Shown here piece by piece: positions 1 to 7,805 of a stretch of DNA of 47,329 nucleotides. The translations under genes and the position numbers were made by a program. Each line of letters begins with the position of its first letter. Position 1 is the stretch's first letter. The stretch covers positions 1-47,329 of the forward strand of contig CAJUBP010000008.1 in the NCBI GenBank assembly GCA_910584585.1. The letters run 5' to 3'. This DNA is from an uncultured Lachnospiraceae bacterium (lineage in GTDB: Bacteria; Bacillota; Clostridia; Lachnospirales; Lachnospiraceae). The notes beneath the pieces were generated by a model, which was not told the origin of the DNA, searched no databases, and saw only the letters and a program-made list of their open reading frames with translations.

Positions 1-32
1 CATACGAGTCACATCGCCCCCTGTTCTGGACT

Positions 33-53
33 ATCTATTTCCCGACAGCCCCT
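33..53. repeat. Partial copy of a palindromic repeat (right arm)
   Basis: A 14-base stretch, ATTTCCCGACAGCC at 37-50, matches the right arm of the hairpin repeat at 45784-45882. Only this arm is recognisable here. The left arm is either lost or lies beyond the window start. It sits inside the integrated element rather than in the host chromosome proper. Confidence 0.35.
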
Positions 54-190
54 TTACCTGACAGAAAAATGATTGTAACATTAAAAGAAATAGAAAAAAT
101 TTAATTTGTATTTAATTTTATAAAATCATGAATTGGACAAATTGTGGAGAGAATAGAATAATAAAAAAATATCATTAGTGAGGATATAAT

Positions 191-292
191 TTGGAAAAAA
201 GCAACAAGAATATAAAGGTAACTGTAGTTTATGGAGATAAAAAATTAGTTGATTGTATGAAAAATGTAATAATTAAACGCACAAAACAATAG
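191..292 (+). CDS. Small ORF upstream of recombinase (33 aa)
   Basis: A TTG-initiated ORF of 33 residues, with an AGG-type ribosome site 7 bases upstream. The product is short and basic, with a core VTVVYGDKKLVDCMKNVI. Small proteins of this style are common just upstream of serine recombinases in Clostridia mobile elements (TnpW-like peptides). That similarity is from memory of the style, not a search. The base composition is very AT-rich like the recombinase gene and unlike the host genes to the right, so it belongs to the element. Function unknown. Confidence 0.4.
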   Translation: MEKSNKNIKVTVVYGDKKLVDCMKNVIIKRTKQ

Positions 293-304
293 AAAATAGA
301 TCTT

Positions 305-349
305 GTATCATGTATAATAGTTTTAGTGTACATGATACGAGGATATAAT
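305..349 (+). promoter_or_regulatory. Recombinase promoter region with 10-bp inverted repeat
   Basis: GTATCATGTA at 305-314 and TACATGATAC at 329-338 form a perfect inverted repeat with a 14-base centre. A TATAAT lies at 313-318 inside the repeat and a second TATAAT at 344-349. Neither has a good -35. The repeat overlaps a -10, so it is a plausible operator for a repressor or for the recombinase itself. The start codon is 23 bases past the second -10. Confidence 0.5.
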
Positions 350-371
350 AAATACGATTGGAGAGAACAAT

Positions 372-1952
372 ATGAAAGGAAATCGTGCAGTATTATATCT
401 AAGGCTGAGCAAAGAAGACGCTGATAAGATCAGTAAAGGGGATGATAGCGCAAGCATAAAAAATCAAAGGCTATTATTGACAGATTATGCTTTGACGCAT
501 AATTTTAAGATTGTTAAAGTGTATTCGGATGATGATGAAAGCGGCTTATATGATGACCGTCCAGATTTTGAAAAAATGATGATTGACGCAAAACTAAATG
601 AGTTTGACATTATCATTGCAAAAACACAATCAAGGTTTTCCAGGAACATGGAACATATTGAAAAGTATTTGCACCATGATTTGCCTAATTTAGGCATAAG
701 GTTTATTGGTGTTGTGGATGGTGTGGATACAGATAATGAAGAAAATAAGAAAAGCAGGCAGATTAATGGACTTGTAAATGAATGGTATTGTGAAGATTTG
801 TCTAAAAATATTCGAAGTTCTTTTAAGGCGAAAATGAGGGACGGGCAGTTCTTAGGTTCTTCGTGTCCATATGGGTATAAGAAAGATCCGCAAAACCATA
901 ATCATTTAATCATTGACGAATATGCGGCGAAAATTGTAAGAAGGATTTATAAATTGTATTTATCTGGATATGGCAAAACAAAAATAGGTTCTATTTTGTC
1001 TTCAGAAGGGATATTGATACCAACTTTATACAAAAAAGAGGTATTGGGTGAAAATTACCACAATTCTAAAGCGTTGGAGACAACAAGGAATTGGTCGTAT
1101 CAGACAATACATACTATCTTAAACAATGAGACATATATAGGAAATTTAATTCAGAATAAAGTAAATACTCTATCTTATAAAGATAAAAAGAAAAGATTGC
1201 TTCCAAAAGAAAAATGGATTATTGTAGAAAATACCCACGAACCAATTATAGATTCCGAAGTCTTTGAAATGGTAAAGAAATTGCAGAAAATACGCACCAG
1301 AAGCGTTGGTTCCATGAAAGAAAACGGAATTTTTTCCGGTCTTATTTATTGTGCGGATTGTAAACACGCAATGTCCAGAAAGTATGCAAGACGGGGAAAT
1401 AAAGGTTTTATAGGATATGTCTGCAAAACATATAAGACACAGGGAAAACAATTTTGTGACAGCCATAGCATAGACATAGAGGATTTAGAAGAAACAGTGC
1501 TGTTTTCTATAAAAAGTGAAGCTAAAAAAATTCTGAAAGAGGAAGATATAGATGAACTAAAAAAGATGGAGGTTTATAATGATAGCAAGGAATGTTATGA
1601 AATGCAGTTGGACAGCATTCAGAAAAGAATTGATAAAATAGAGAAATTCAAAAGAAAGACATATGACAATTTTATGGAGGATTTGATTTCAAAAGAAGAG
1701 TATCTTACATATATTGCTGAGTATGATGATGAAATCAAAGAATTGCGTAAGCAGAAAGATGTGATTGTTGATAGGTCTGATTTACAGCAGGAGTTAAATA
1801 CCCAATATGATGAATGGGTAGAAGCATTTAAAAATTATATCAATATTAGAAAACTAACAAGAGATATGGTTTTAGAATTGATTGAAAGAATAGAAGTAAA
1901 TAGAGATGGTTCTATTGTAATCTATTATAAATTTCAAAATCCATATGATTAG
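372..1952 (+). CDS. Large serine recombinase (site-specific integrase)
   Basis: A 526-residue large serine recombinase, which would catalyse integration and excision of the element whose right end lies here. The N-terminal resolvase domain covers about residues 4-150, with catalytic Ser13 in the YLRLSKED segment and the SRFSRN motif further on. The Recombinase domain follows (GSSCPYGYKK, about residues 162-290). A Cys zinc ribbon lies at about 322-366 (CADC ... C ... C). A long coiled coil covers about 405-475, and the length is typical for the family. The preferred start has GGAGAG 8 bases upstream. Codon use is far more AT-rich than in the genes to the right, which indicates transfer. Its stop overlaps the last codons of the disrupted dac gene, so its 3' end lies within about 25 bases of the attachment site. 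The rest of the element must lie left of the window. Confident of family; the element class is not determinable here. Confidence 0.93.
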   Translation: MKGNRAVLYLRLSKEDADKISKGDDSASIKNQRLLLTDYALTHNFKIVKVYSDDDESGLYDDRPDFEKMMIDAKLNEFDIIIAKTQSRFSRNMEHIEKYLHHDLPNLGIRFIGVVDGVDTDNEENKKSRQINGLVNEWYCEDLSKNIRSSFKAKMRDGQFLGSSCPYGYKKDPQNHNHLIIDEYAAKIVRRIYKLYLSGYGKTKIGSILSSEGILIPTLYKKEVLGENYHNSKALETTRNWSYQTIHTILNNETYIGNLIQNKVNTLSYKDKKKRLLPKEKWIIVENTHEPIIDSEVFEMVKKLQKIRTRSVGSMKENGIFSGLIYCADCKHAMSRKYARRGNKGFIGYVCKTYKTQGKQFCDSHSIDIEDLEETVLFSIKSEAKKILKEEDIDELKKMEVYNDSKECYEMQLDSIQKRIDKIEKFKRKTYDNFMEDLISKEEYLTYIAEYDDEIKELRKQKDVIVDRSDLQQELNTQYDEWVEAFKNYINIRKLTRDMVLELIERIEVNRDGSIVIYYKFQNPYD

Positions 1953-2365
1953 TGTCTACTATATATAAATGCTACACAGGCGTCATTGGCGCTTGCAACA
2001 GAAATGCATTTCAGCATGGTTTCCACCGTCTGGGTTTCCCCGGCTTCTAAGAATACCTGGGAGCCGCCCATGCTGGCTGCGTATTCCGATACAGTGACGG
2101 TATCTTCCAGGGATATTTTTCCTTCCTCCAATGCGTCAAAAATCAGAATCATGGTCATGATTTTGGTAATGCTGGCAGGGTGAAGGGAGGTATGCGCATC
2201 CTTTTCATAGATGATCTGGCCGGTTGAGGCTTCCATTAATGCCACAGAAGGAGCGGAAACTGTGACTTCTTCTGCGGGAGGCTGTTCCGCTGGCGCTTCT
2301 GAAGTGGGAAGCAGGGAGGAAATCAGCAAACACGCAGATAAGAAAATAGACATTATACTATGCAT
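1949..2365 (-). pseudogene. D-Ala-D-Ala carboxypeptidase (DacF/DacA type), truncated by element
   Basis: N-terminal fragment of a penicillin-binding serine peptidase (S11 family), which would trim D-Ala from peptidoglycan stem peptides outside the membrane. ATG at 2365 is preceded by GGAGG. A signal peptide covers about residues 1-20 (MSIFLSACLLISS). The SxxK motif is present as SITK, and the SxN motif as SAN. The reading then leaves the family right after NDACVA, ends FIYSRH-stop, and lacks the KTG motif. Only about 135 of ~400 residues remain. The 3' part should lie on the far side of the integrated element. It is divergent from the metallophosphoesterase gene. The fragment is very unlikely to be an active enzyme. 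Confidence 0.88.
1953..1980. other. Right attachment junction of the integrated element
   Basis: Reading leftwards, carboxypeptidase homology stops after the ANDACVA motif at about 1970 and is replaced by AT-rich sequence giving FIYSRH and a stop. AT content and codon use change at the same point. The recombinase gene ends at 1952, so the crossover lies in roughly 1960-1975. The exact core cannot be read because the left junction is outside the window. Confidence 0.65.
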
Positions 2366-2546
2366 ATCAGAACCTCCATATGTTATATAACAGTTTAAGC
2401 GGGATGCTTGTATGATATGCCCGGTTTTTGCCCTGCGCTGGCCCGAATCATGCAAAACGCAAGTGCAATTTCTAACCGGATGGAGCAGCAGCACAGCAGT
2501 TCCTAAGTTTGGAAGCGCAAAAAGGAGTTTAGAAAGGGAAAAATAA

Positions 2547-3410
2547 ATGAAAATTATGTTTTTTTTGTTCCTGGCAGTTGTCTGCTATGTGTTGTGGCAG
2601 AAATGGGAACTGACGAAATTTGAGATTACAGAATACAGGATTTTTTCTTCTAAAATCAAAGAACGGGCCTGCGCCGCAGTGATTTCAGATCTGCATGGAT
2701 TCACTTATGGGAAAGAAAATGAGAAATTGTTGGAAAAAGTAAAGAAAATAAATCCAGATATAATTTTAATTCCGGGAGACATGCTGGTGTCAAAGTACAG
2801 TGAGACTTATGAAACCGCCTTGAGGACACTGCAGGAGCTGGCGAAGCTTGCTCCAGTGTATTACAGTTACGGAAACCATGAGAGCAGGCTGAATGATCCG
2901 GAAAGAATCAATCATCCGTTATTTCTGGAATATCTCTCCAAGGTAAAAGAGGCAGGCGTCACTGTGATGCAGACAGAGAGCAGGGAAATTGCTTTTGGGG
3001 AAAATCAGGTGCAGCTTTCTGCACTGGAACTGGAGTTGGATTATTATGAAAAAGGCAGAGCCATCCCGCTGGAACCGGATTATTTAAAGAAGCGTCTCCC
3101 TCCGCAGAAGGAAGGGATGTTTCAGATTCTTCTTGCCCATAATCCGGCTTATGCCAAAGAATATATCCGCTGGGGGGCAGATGTGACGTTCAGCGGTCAC
3201 AATCATGGCGGATTGATTCGGATTCCGGGGATTGGCAGCGTGATTTCCCCCCAGTTTACCTGGTTTCCCAAATATGACGCAGGGGACTTTAAACAGGAGG
3301 GCAGGCATGTGATTGTCAGCCGGGGGATGGGAACCCATACCTTTCATATACGGATTTTTAACAGGGCGGAACTTCTGTCGGTGACATTTCTGCCGGAAAA
3401 TTTTGCTTGA
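2547..3410 (+). CDS. Membrane-anchored calcineurin-like metallophosphoesterase
   Basis: A 287-residue protein of the YaeI/YkuE type in the calcineurin-like phosphoesterase family. One N-terminal membrane segment covers about residues 2-18, placing the catalytic domain at the outer face. The di-metal motifs are in order: SDLHG (D48, H50), PGDM, YGNHES and SGHNHGG. Homologues are phosphohydrolases acting on lipid or nucleotide substrates, and the substrate here is unknown. The start follows an AGAAAGGG-type site. The gene is divergent from dac and about 95 bases upstream of scpA, so it could be co-transcribed with scpAB. Confidence 0.88.
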   Translation: MKIMFFLFLAVVCYVLWQKWELTKFEITEYRIFSSKIKERACAAVISDLHGFTYGKENEKLLEKVKKINPDIILIPGDMLVSKYSETYETALRTLQELAKLAPVYYSYGNHESRLNDPERINHPLFLEYLSKVKEAGVTVMQTESREIAFGENQVQLSALELELDYYEKGRAIPLEPDYLKKRLPPQKEGMFQILLAHNPAYAKEYIRWGADVTFSGHNHGGLIRIPGIGSVISPQFTWFPKYDAGDFKQEGRHVIVSRGMGTHTFHIRIFNRAELLSVTFLPENFA

Positions 3411-3505
3411 AAAATACAGCGGATACAGGTAGAATAAGTAACAGCGCTGTTTATATCCGTGAGTCAAAATAAAACATAGGTAAGTTTGTCTGGAGGAATA
3501 GAGGT

Positions 3506-4267
3506 ATGGATTTAACGGTAAAGCTGCAGGTTTTTGAAGGCCCGTTGGATTTGCTCCTGCATTTGCTGGAAAAAAATAAGGTGAATATATATGATATTCC
3601 TATTGTGGAAATTACCAATCAGTATATGGACTATATTAATGAGATGCAGCGGCAGGATCTGAATATCGTCAGTGAATTTCTGGTGATGGCGGCCACGCTT
3701 CTTGACATTAAGTCCAGGATGCTGCTGCCGAAAGAAGAGGCAGAGGAAGAAGAGGAAGATCCAAGAGCGGAACTGGTGCAGAAATTACTGGAATATAAGA
3801 TGTACAAGTGCATGTCTTATGAACTGAAGGACAGGCAGGTGGACGCGGAGAAAGTCCTCTTTAAGATGCCCACCATACCGGAAGAAGTCAGAAAATACGA
3901 AGAGCCGGTGGATTTGCAGGAATTGATGTCGGATGTAACTCTGAAAAAGCTCAATGCAATTTTTCGTTCCATTATGAGAAAGCAGGAAGACAAGATTGAT
4001 CCCATTCGTTCCCGGTTCGGCAAAATCGAGAAGGAAGAAGTGTCCTTGGAAGAACGGATGTTATATCTGGAAGAATACGCAAGGAATCACAGGCAGTTCA
4101 GCTTCCGGGGGCTTTTGGAAGCTCAGAGCACGAAAATGGAAGTGATTGTGACCTTTCTGTCGGTTCTGGAGCTGATGAAAACGGGAAAAATACATATTTT
4201 GCAGGAACATATTTTTGACGATATTATGATTTATTCCAACGGGGAAAACAGTCAGGTGCCGGCATAA
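3506..4267 (+). CDS. scpA: Segregation and condensation protein A
   Basis: The kleisin subunit of the SMC-ScpA-ScpB condensin, 253 residues, a normal length. The N-terminal motif LQVFEGPLDLLLHLLEKN is diagnostic of the ScpA helical domain that binds the SMC neck. An acidic linker (about residues 76-86) precedes the C-terminal winged helix that binds the SMC cap. A GGAGG site precedes the ATG. scpB follows after 9 bases, the usual two-gene arrangement. Confidence 0.97.
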   Translation: MDLTVKLQVFEGPLDLLLHLLEKNKVNIYDIPIVEITNQYMDYINEMQRQDLNIVSEFLVMAATLLDIKSRMLLPKEEAEEEEEDPRAELVQKLLEYKMYKCMSYELKDRQVDAEKVLFKMPTIPEEVRKYEEPVDLQELMSDVTLKKLNAIFRSIMRKQEDKIDPIRSRFGKIEKEEVSLEERMLYLEEYARNHRQFSFRGLLEAQSTKMEVIVTFLSVLELMKTGKIHILQEHIFDDIMIYSNGENSQVPA

Positions 4268-4276
4268 GGAGTCAAT

Positions 4277-4846
4277 ATGAACAGGGAAAAATGTGAGGCG
4301 GTTATCGAAGGAATTTTGTTTGCCATGGGAGAGTCTGTGGAAATTTCCAGATTGGCGGAAGTTCTGGAAATCACTCAGGAAGAGGTAAGAGATATTTTAC
4401 AAAACATGAGGAAACGGTATCAGTCAGAGAACCGGGGAATTGAAATTATGGAAATTGAAGACGCGGTTCAGATGTGCACCAAGAAAGAAATGTATGAATA
4501 TCTGATCAAAATCGCGAAACAGCCCAAACGCCAGGTGCTGACAGACGTGCTGCTGGAGACATTATCCATTATTGCCTACAAGCAGCCCATCACCAGACTG
4601 GAAGTGGAAAAGATCAGAGGGGTAAGCTGCGCCCATGCCATCAATAAGCTGGTGGAATACAACCTGGTCTGCGAGCTGGGAAGATTAGACGCCCCGGGAA
4701 GGCCGCTGCTGTTCGGAACCACAGAAGAATTCTTAAGAAGCTTCGGCGTGCAGTCCATTGAAGACCTGCCGGTACTGAATCAGGATCAGCTGGAAGAATT
4801 CAAGCAGCAGGCCGAAGAAGAAATGCACCTGAAGCTAGATGTCTAA
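4277..4846 (+). CDS. scpB: Segregation and condensation protein B
   Basis: A 189-residue ScpB made of two winged-helix domains. It dimerises and bridges the ScpA kleisin in the SMC condensin complex on the chromosome. The family motifs EGILFAMGE near the N-terminus and ETLSIIAYKQPITR in the second winged helix are clear. RPLLFGTTEEFLRSFG near the C-terminus is also typical. It is translationally close to scpA, 9 bases apart. Confidence 0.97.
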   Translation: MNREKCEAVIEGILFAMGESVEISRLAEVLEITQEEVRDILQNMRKRYQSENRGIEIMEIEDAVQMCTKKEMYEYLIKIAKQPKRQVLTDVLLETLSIIAYKQPITRLEVEKIRGVSCAHAINKLVEYNLVCELGRLDAPGRPLLFGTTEEFLRSFGVQSIEDLPVLNQDQLEEFKQQAEEEMHLKLDV

Positions 4847-4888
4847 TTTTTACCATGAGGAGGGACCCAGCCAAATAACCAAGAATAT

Positions 4889-5012
4889 CCAAAGAGCTGA
4901 AGGCTGGGAGGAGCCCTGATGGTTATTCCCGCAAAGAACCAAAGGCCAGAAAGAGCCCAGATGTTCCTCCCCGCAAAGAACCAAAGGCCGGAAAGAACCC
5001 TGATGGCCCTCC
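4889..5012. repeat. Degenerate 42-bp tandem repeat after scpB
   Basis: Two clear units begin with GCAAAGAACC at 4931 and 4973, a period of 42 bases. A more degenerate unit precedes them from about 4889. The period is a multiple of three, so both strands read as 14-residue repeats, but no start site or ORF context supports coding. The region separates convergent scpB and the LUD gene. Confidence 0.7.
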
Positions 5013-5107
5013 CCCGCCTATATTTTTTGGCCTGCACACTCGAAGAAATATCCTGCGCAATCTGTATCACTTATTTTCTGCAATTCTTAAGTTATTCCGA
5101 GACAGCC

Positions 5108-5746
5108 TTAATACCCAAGACTTTCCCCAATCAAAATAACCTTAATCCGCTTCTCAGGCGCGCTCCTTCTGGTAATCACTGTATGAGAACAGATACAGTC
5201 CGGACTTAAACAGTTACCGCATAATCCGGTAGACGCGCAGGGCGTATTCCGGTTCAGCCGGCTGGCGTTTTTCGGAGAAGCTACATTTTTTACCCGGGAA
5301 ATTGCGTCTCCAAGTGTGGGACATACTTTGTTCATGCCCGCAAGAATGATCACATGCTCCGGACCGTAAATTAGAGCCGCCAGACGGTTTCCGGTGCCGT
5401 CAATATTCACCAGTTCTCCTTCAGAAGTAATAGCGTTGCTGCTCATAAAATAGTAGTCCGCATTCAGCGATTTGTGGTAAATTTCTTTCACCTCTTCCGG
5501 TGATCCTGCTTGGCTCCGATCCAGTAAGGTAATGTCACTGCGCTGTTTTAAGGCGTCGGCCATGCCGGAGTCCGAAAATGTCATGGAGCCGCCGAAGGAT
5601 ACCGTACTGCCGGCAGGCACCAGCTCGGAGGCAAATGCTACGGCTTCCTGGGCGGTTTTGCAGTAGTGGCACTGGAAATGCCGTTTTTCTAAGTTTTTCA
5701 TGGTAAGGTTCGCAAGATTTTCGTAATAAGTTTCAGTGGGGGTCAT
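5108..5746 (-). CDS. LUD-domain protein (lactate utilization protein family)
   Basis: A 212-residue LUD-domain protein of the LutC/YkgG superfamily, long-form DUF1121 type common in Clostridia. The start at 5746 is chosen over one seven codons upstream because AAAGGAG lies just before it. Visible features are the TVSFGGSMTF segment, the YFMSSNAITSEGELVNIDG core typical of the fold, and a Cys-rich tail (CASTGLCGNCLSPDCIC) that may bind metal or an Fe-S centre. LutABC oxidises lactate, but no lutA or lutB is present here and many single LUD proteins have no known reaction. The gene has its own strong promoter on this strand at 5801-5829. Confidence 0.85.
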   Translation of the reverse strand: MTPTETYYENLANLTMKNLEKRHFQCHYCKTAQEAVAFASELVPAGSTVSFGGSMTFSDSGMADALKQRSDITLLDRSQAGSPEEVKEIYHKSLNADYYFMSSNAITSEGELVNIDGTGNRLAALIYGPEHVIILAGMNKVCPTLGDAISRVKNVASPKNASRLNRNTPCASTGLCGNCLSPDCICSHTVITRRSAPEKRIKVILIGESLGY

Positions 5747-5800
5747 AAGAATTTCTCCTTTCATTAAATGACATGTAATTTGAATTGGGCAGTTTTTTCT

Positions 5801-5829
5801 ATTATAAAATATCAGGTTCCATACGTCAA
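5801..5829 (-). promoter_or_regulatory. SigA-type promoter of the LUD gene
   Basis: On the reverse strand, TTGACG (5829-5824) and TATAAT (5806-5801) are separated by exactly 17 bases. They lie about 55 bases upstream of the LUD start codon. Confidence 0.75.
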
Positions 5830-6081
5830 TTTTATTATGGAAATTGTATTGAGATTATGGCGATAAAAGAATATAATAAGGGATATACGGAAGGTGGGGA
5901 GCGTTTGGAATTACTGGATAATGTTAATAAAACGTTAAAGGAGTAACTTGTATGAAGACAATATTAAAGAAGACAGAATGCCAGTGTGGCGAGTAATTTT
6001 GACCAGATTTTTGACATATACAGCCCGAAGACAATCAGGAAAATACTATAAGAACTGATAGATATTAAGGGGACATAACAA
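5830..6081 (+). other. Intergenic stretch with a doubtful 29-codon ORF
   Basis: This AT-rich stretch precedes the AlbA-type pseudogene. It holds one short ORF, ATG 5857 to TAA 5946, beginning MAIKEYNKGY. It has no clear ribosome site and I do not recognise the product. It may be the remnant of a decayed gene. Nothing else convincing is visible. Confidence 0.3.
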
Positions 6082-7058
6082 ATGGAAAAATTATTTGACA
6101 TTACAAAATTTGAATTTTACAGAGAAGATAACCGGCGGGAAGTCAAGAAAGCAAAGCATGGATTGCCGGTGTCCCTTTGGGATACTTATTCTGCTTTTGC
6201 GAATTGCTATGGCGGTGTAATTATATTGGGTTTGGCGGAAAACCAGGACGGTATGTGGCGGACAACCGGGCTGAAAAAATCTGAAACAGGAAAATTGCTA
6301 AAAGATTTCTGGGATACCATTAATAATCGTAAAAAGATAAACATTAATCTTCTTTCCGAGAAAAATCTTGAAGTATATGAGGTGGGGGAGGATATTATTA
6401 TTGCAATATATGTGCCGATGGCAAAACGGGAACAGAAGCCGGTATATATTAATGATGATATGTTTGGCGGCACGTTCCGCAGAAATCACGAGGGAGATTA
6501 TCATTGTACCAGACTTCAGGTAAAAGCCATGCTGCGCGATCAGACGGAAAATACCATGGATATGGAAGTGCTGGACTATGTATCAATGGAGGATTTGAAT
6601 TATGAGACAATACAGGGATACCGAAACCGGCACAGAACATTGAAATCCGGGCATCCTTTTGGGAGACTGGACGACGGAGAATACCTTCGGAGTATTGGCG
6701 CGGCCGCAATTTCTGACGTGGATAGGGAATTGCACCCTACGGCAGCTGGGATGCTGATGTTTGGCGAAGAGTATAACATTGTTCGGCATTTTCCGGAGTA
6801 TTTTCTGGATTACAGAGAAATGCTCGATCCAATGATTCGCTGGACCGATCGGCTGCATTCCAGTTCTGGAGAATGGTCAGGCAATTTATGTGATTTTTAT
6901 TTTCGCGTGTATAACAAAATAATTAAAGATGTAAAAGTGCCGTTTCGGATGGAGGGAGGAGACAGAATAGATGATACGCCAGTTCACAAAGCATTGCGGG
7001 AAGCCCTGGCCAACTGTCTGGTCAATACGGATTTCTATGGTGTGCGGGGTGTAGTGAT

Positions 7059-7065
7059 AAAAAAG
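7059..7065 (+). other. A_AAA_AAG slippery heptamer at the first frameshift
   Basis: In the zero frame the codons are ATA AAA AAG. A -1 slip on this heptamer gives AAA AAA GAT ATG, which restores the family sequence KKDMDRLVLENPG. The heptamer is the one used by E. coli dnaX. I see no strong downstream stem-loop; only TGGAA/TTCCA with an 8-base loop is nearby. Confidence 0.5.
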
Positions 7066-7313
7066 ATATGGATAGACTGGTTTTGGAAAATCCTGGTTCC
7101 ATCCGGACGGGCAAAGAGCAGATGTGTTTGGGAGGCGTTTCAGATCCGCGGAATAAAACATTATTGAAAATGTTTAATCTGATTAATATTGGAGAACGCG
7201 CAGGGAGCGGTGTGCCAAATATTTTTAATGTATGGAAAGATGAGGGCTGGGTAACTCCGGTGATAGAGGAACAGTTTGATCCGGACAGGACAATTTTGAC
7301 TCTTGAATTTCAT

Positions 7314-7387
7314 GAAAAAAGCGACAGGAAAAAAGCGACAGAAAAAAGCGACAGAAAAAAAGCGACAGAAAAAAGTGACGGAAAAAA
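7314..7387 (+). repeat. Poly-A/GCGACA tandem repeat, 13-14 bp units
   Basis: Five to six units of G-A6/7-GCGACA alternate 13 and 14 bases, so two units make 27 bases or nine codons (EKSDRKKAT). A-runs of 6 or 7 make this a slippage hotspot. One unit has a 7-A run at 7355-7361. The second frameshift of the AlbA-type gene falls here. Confidence 0.8.
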
Positions 7388-7610
7388 CGAGAGCCCAATT
7401 TGATGCCATTTTAAATTTTATGGCAGAGGATGAGTGGTATAAAGCGGAGGATTTTGTAAAAGCAGTGGGTGTAAAAGAAACCAGGACAAAAGAATTGCTC
7501 AGAGAATTGGTGTCTATGGGAAAATTGGCTGACAATGGAAAAACAAAAGGAAGACGATATCGAAAAATATAGAAACGTAAGTCAGATGGTACAAAAGAGG
7601 AGCGAAAACC

Positions 7611-7703
7611 ATGAAGTTCAATTTTCACCCAAACATCAGCCAAGAGCTAGACTGGAGTTTGAAGTGGCCTGAGTTAGATAAAAAGTGGCAAGGAAGTTTG
7701 TGA
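7611..7703 (+). CDS. Possible 30-aa ORF between the pseudogene and ABC gene
   Basis: ATG with GAGGAG 9 bases upstream, 30 codons, Trp-rich product beginning MKFNFHPNIS. I do not recognise it. It ends about 100 bases before the ABC exporter start and upstream of that gene's promoter. It may be a true small protein or the stub of a lost gene. Confidence 0.25.
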   Translation: MKFNFHPNISQELDWSLKWPELDKKWQGSL

Positions 7704-7728
7704 GGGAGAAAGACTTTTCCCCAAAAGA

Positions 7729-7757
7729 TTTGAAATATCTGGCAATTGTGCTATAAT
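7729..7757 (+). promoter_or_regulatory. SigA-type promoter of the ABC exporter gene
   Basis: TTGAAA at 7729-7734 and TATAAT at 7752-7757 are spaced by 17 bases. The downstream gene starts 49 bases later with AGGAAAGGGG as its ribosome site. Confidence 0.75.
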
Positions 7758-7805
7758 ATGCCCTGTGGATAAAAATATGAAAATTTTTCAGGAAAGGGGA
7801 TTTTA

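Larger units (their letters stand above)
6082..7572 (+). pseudogene. AlbA_2/Schlafen-type DNA-binding ATPase-like regulator, two frameshifts
   Basis: This is the RecG-like 'putative DNA-binding' family: an N-terminal AlbA_2 (Schlafen) domain at about residues 5-125, a middle region, a GHKL-like ATPase C-terminal part, and a winged helix. The first frame (6082-7167) keeps family sequence up to LANCLVNTDFYGVRGVVIKK and then runs out of frame. Homology resumes one frame back from about 7066 (DMDRLVLENPGSIRTGKEQM through INIGERAGSGVPNIF). It continues to 7403, ending inside an A-rich repeat. A third frame (to 7572) carries the winged helix, with AEDFVKAVGVKETRTKELL. So the intact protein needs a -1 shift near 7059 and a second shift in the 7314-7387 repeat. 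The first shift lies on A_AAA_AAG, so recoding is possible there. The simplest reading is a decayed or phase-off gene. A good ribosome site (AAGGGG) precedes ATG 6082. Confidence 0.8.

Noticed and set aside
5952..5996. 14-codon ORF beginning MKTILKKTECQ
   Set aside because: Too short, no ribosome site of note and no recognisable family.
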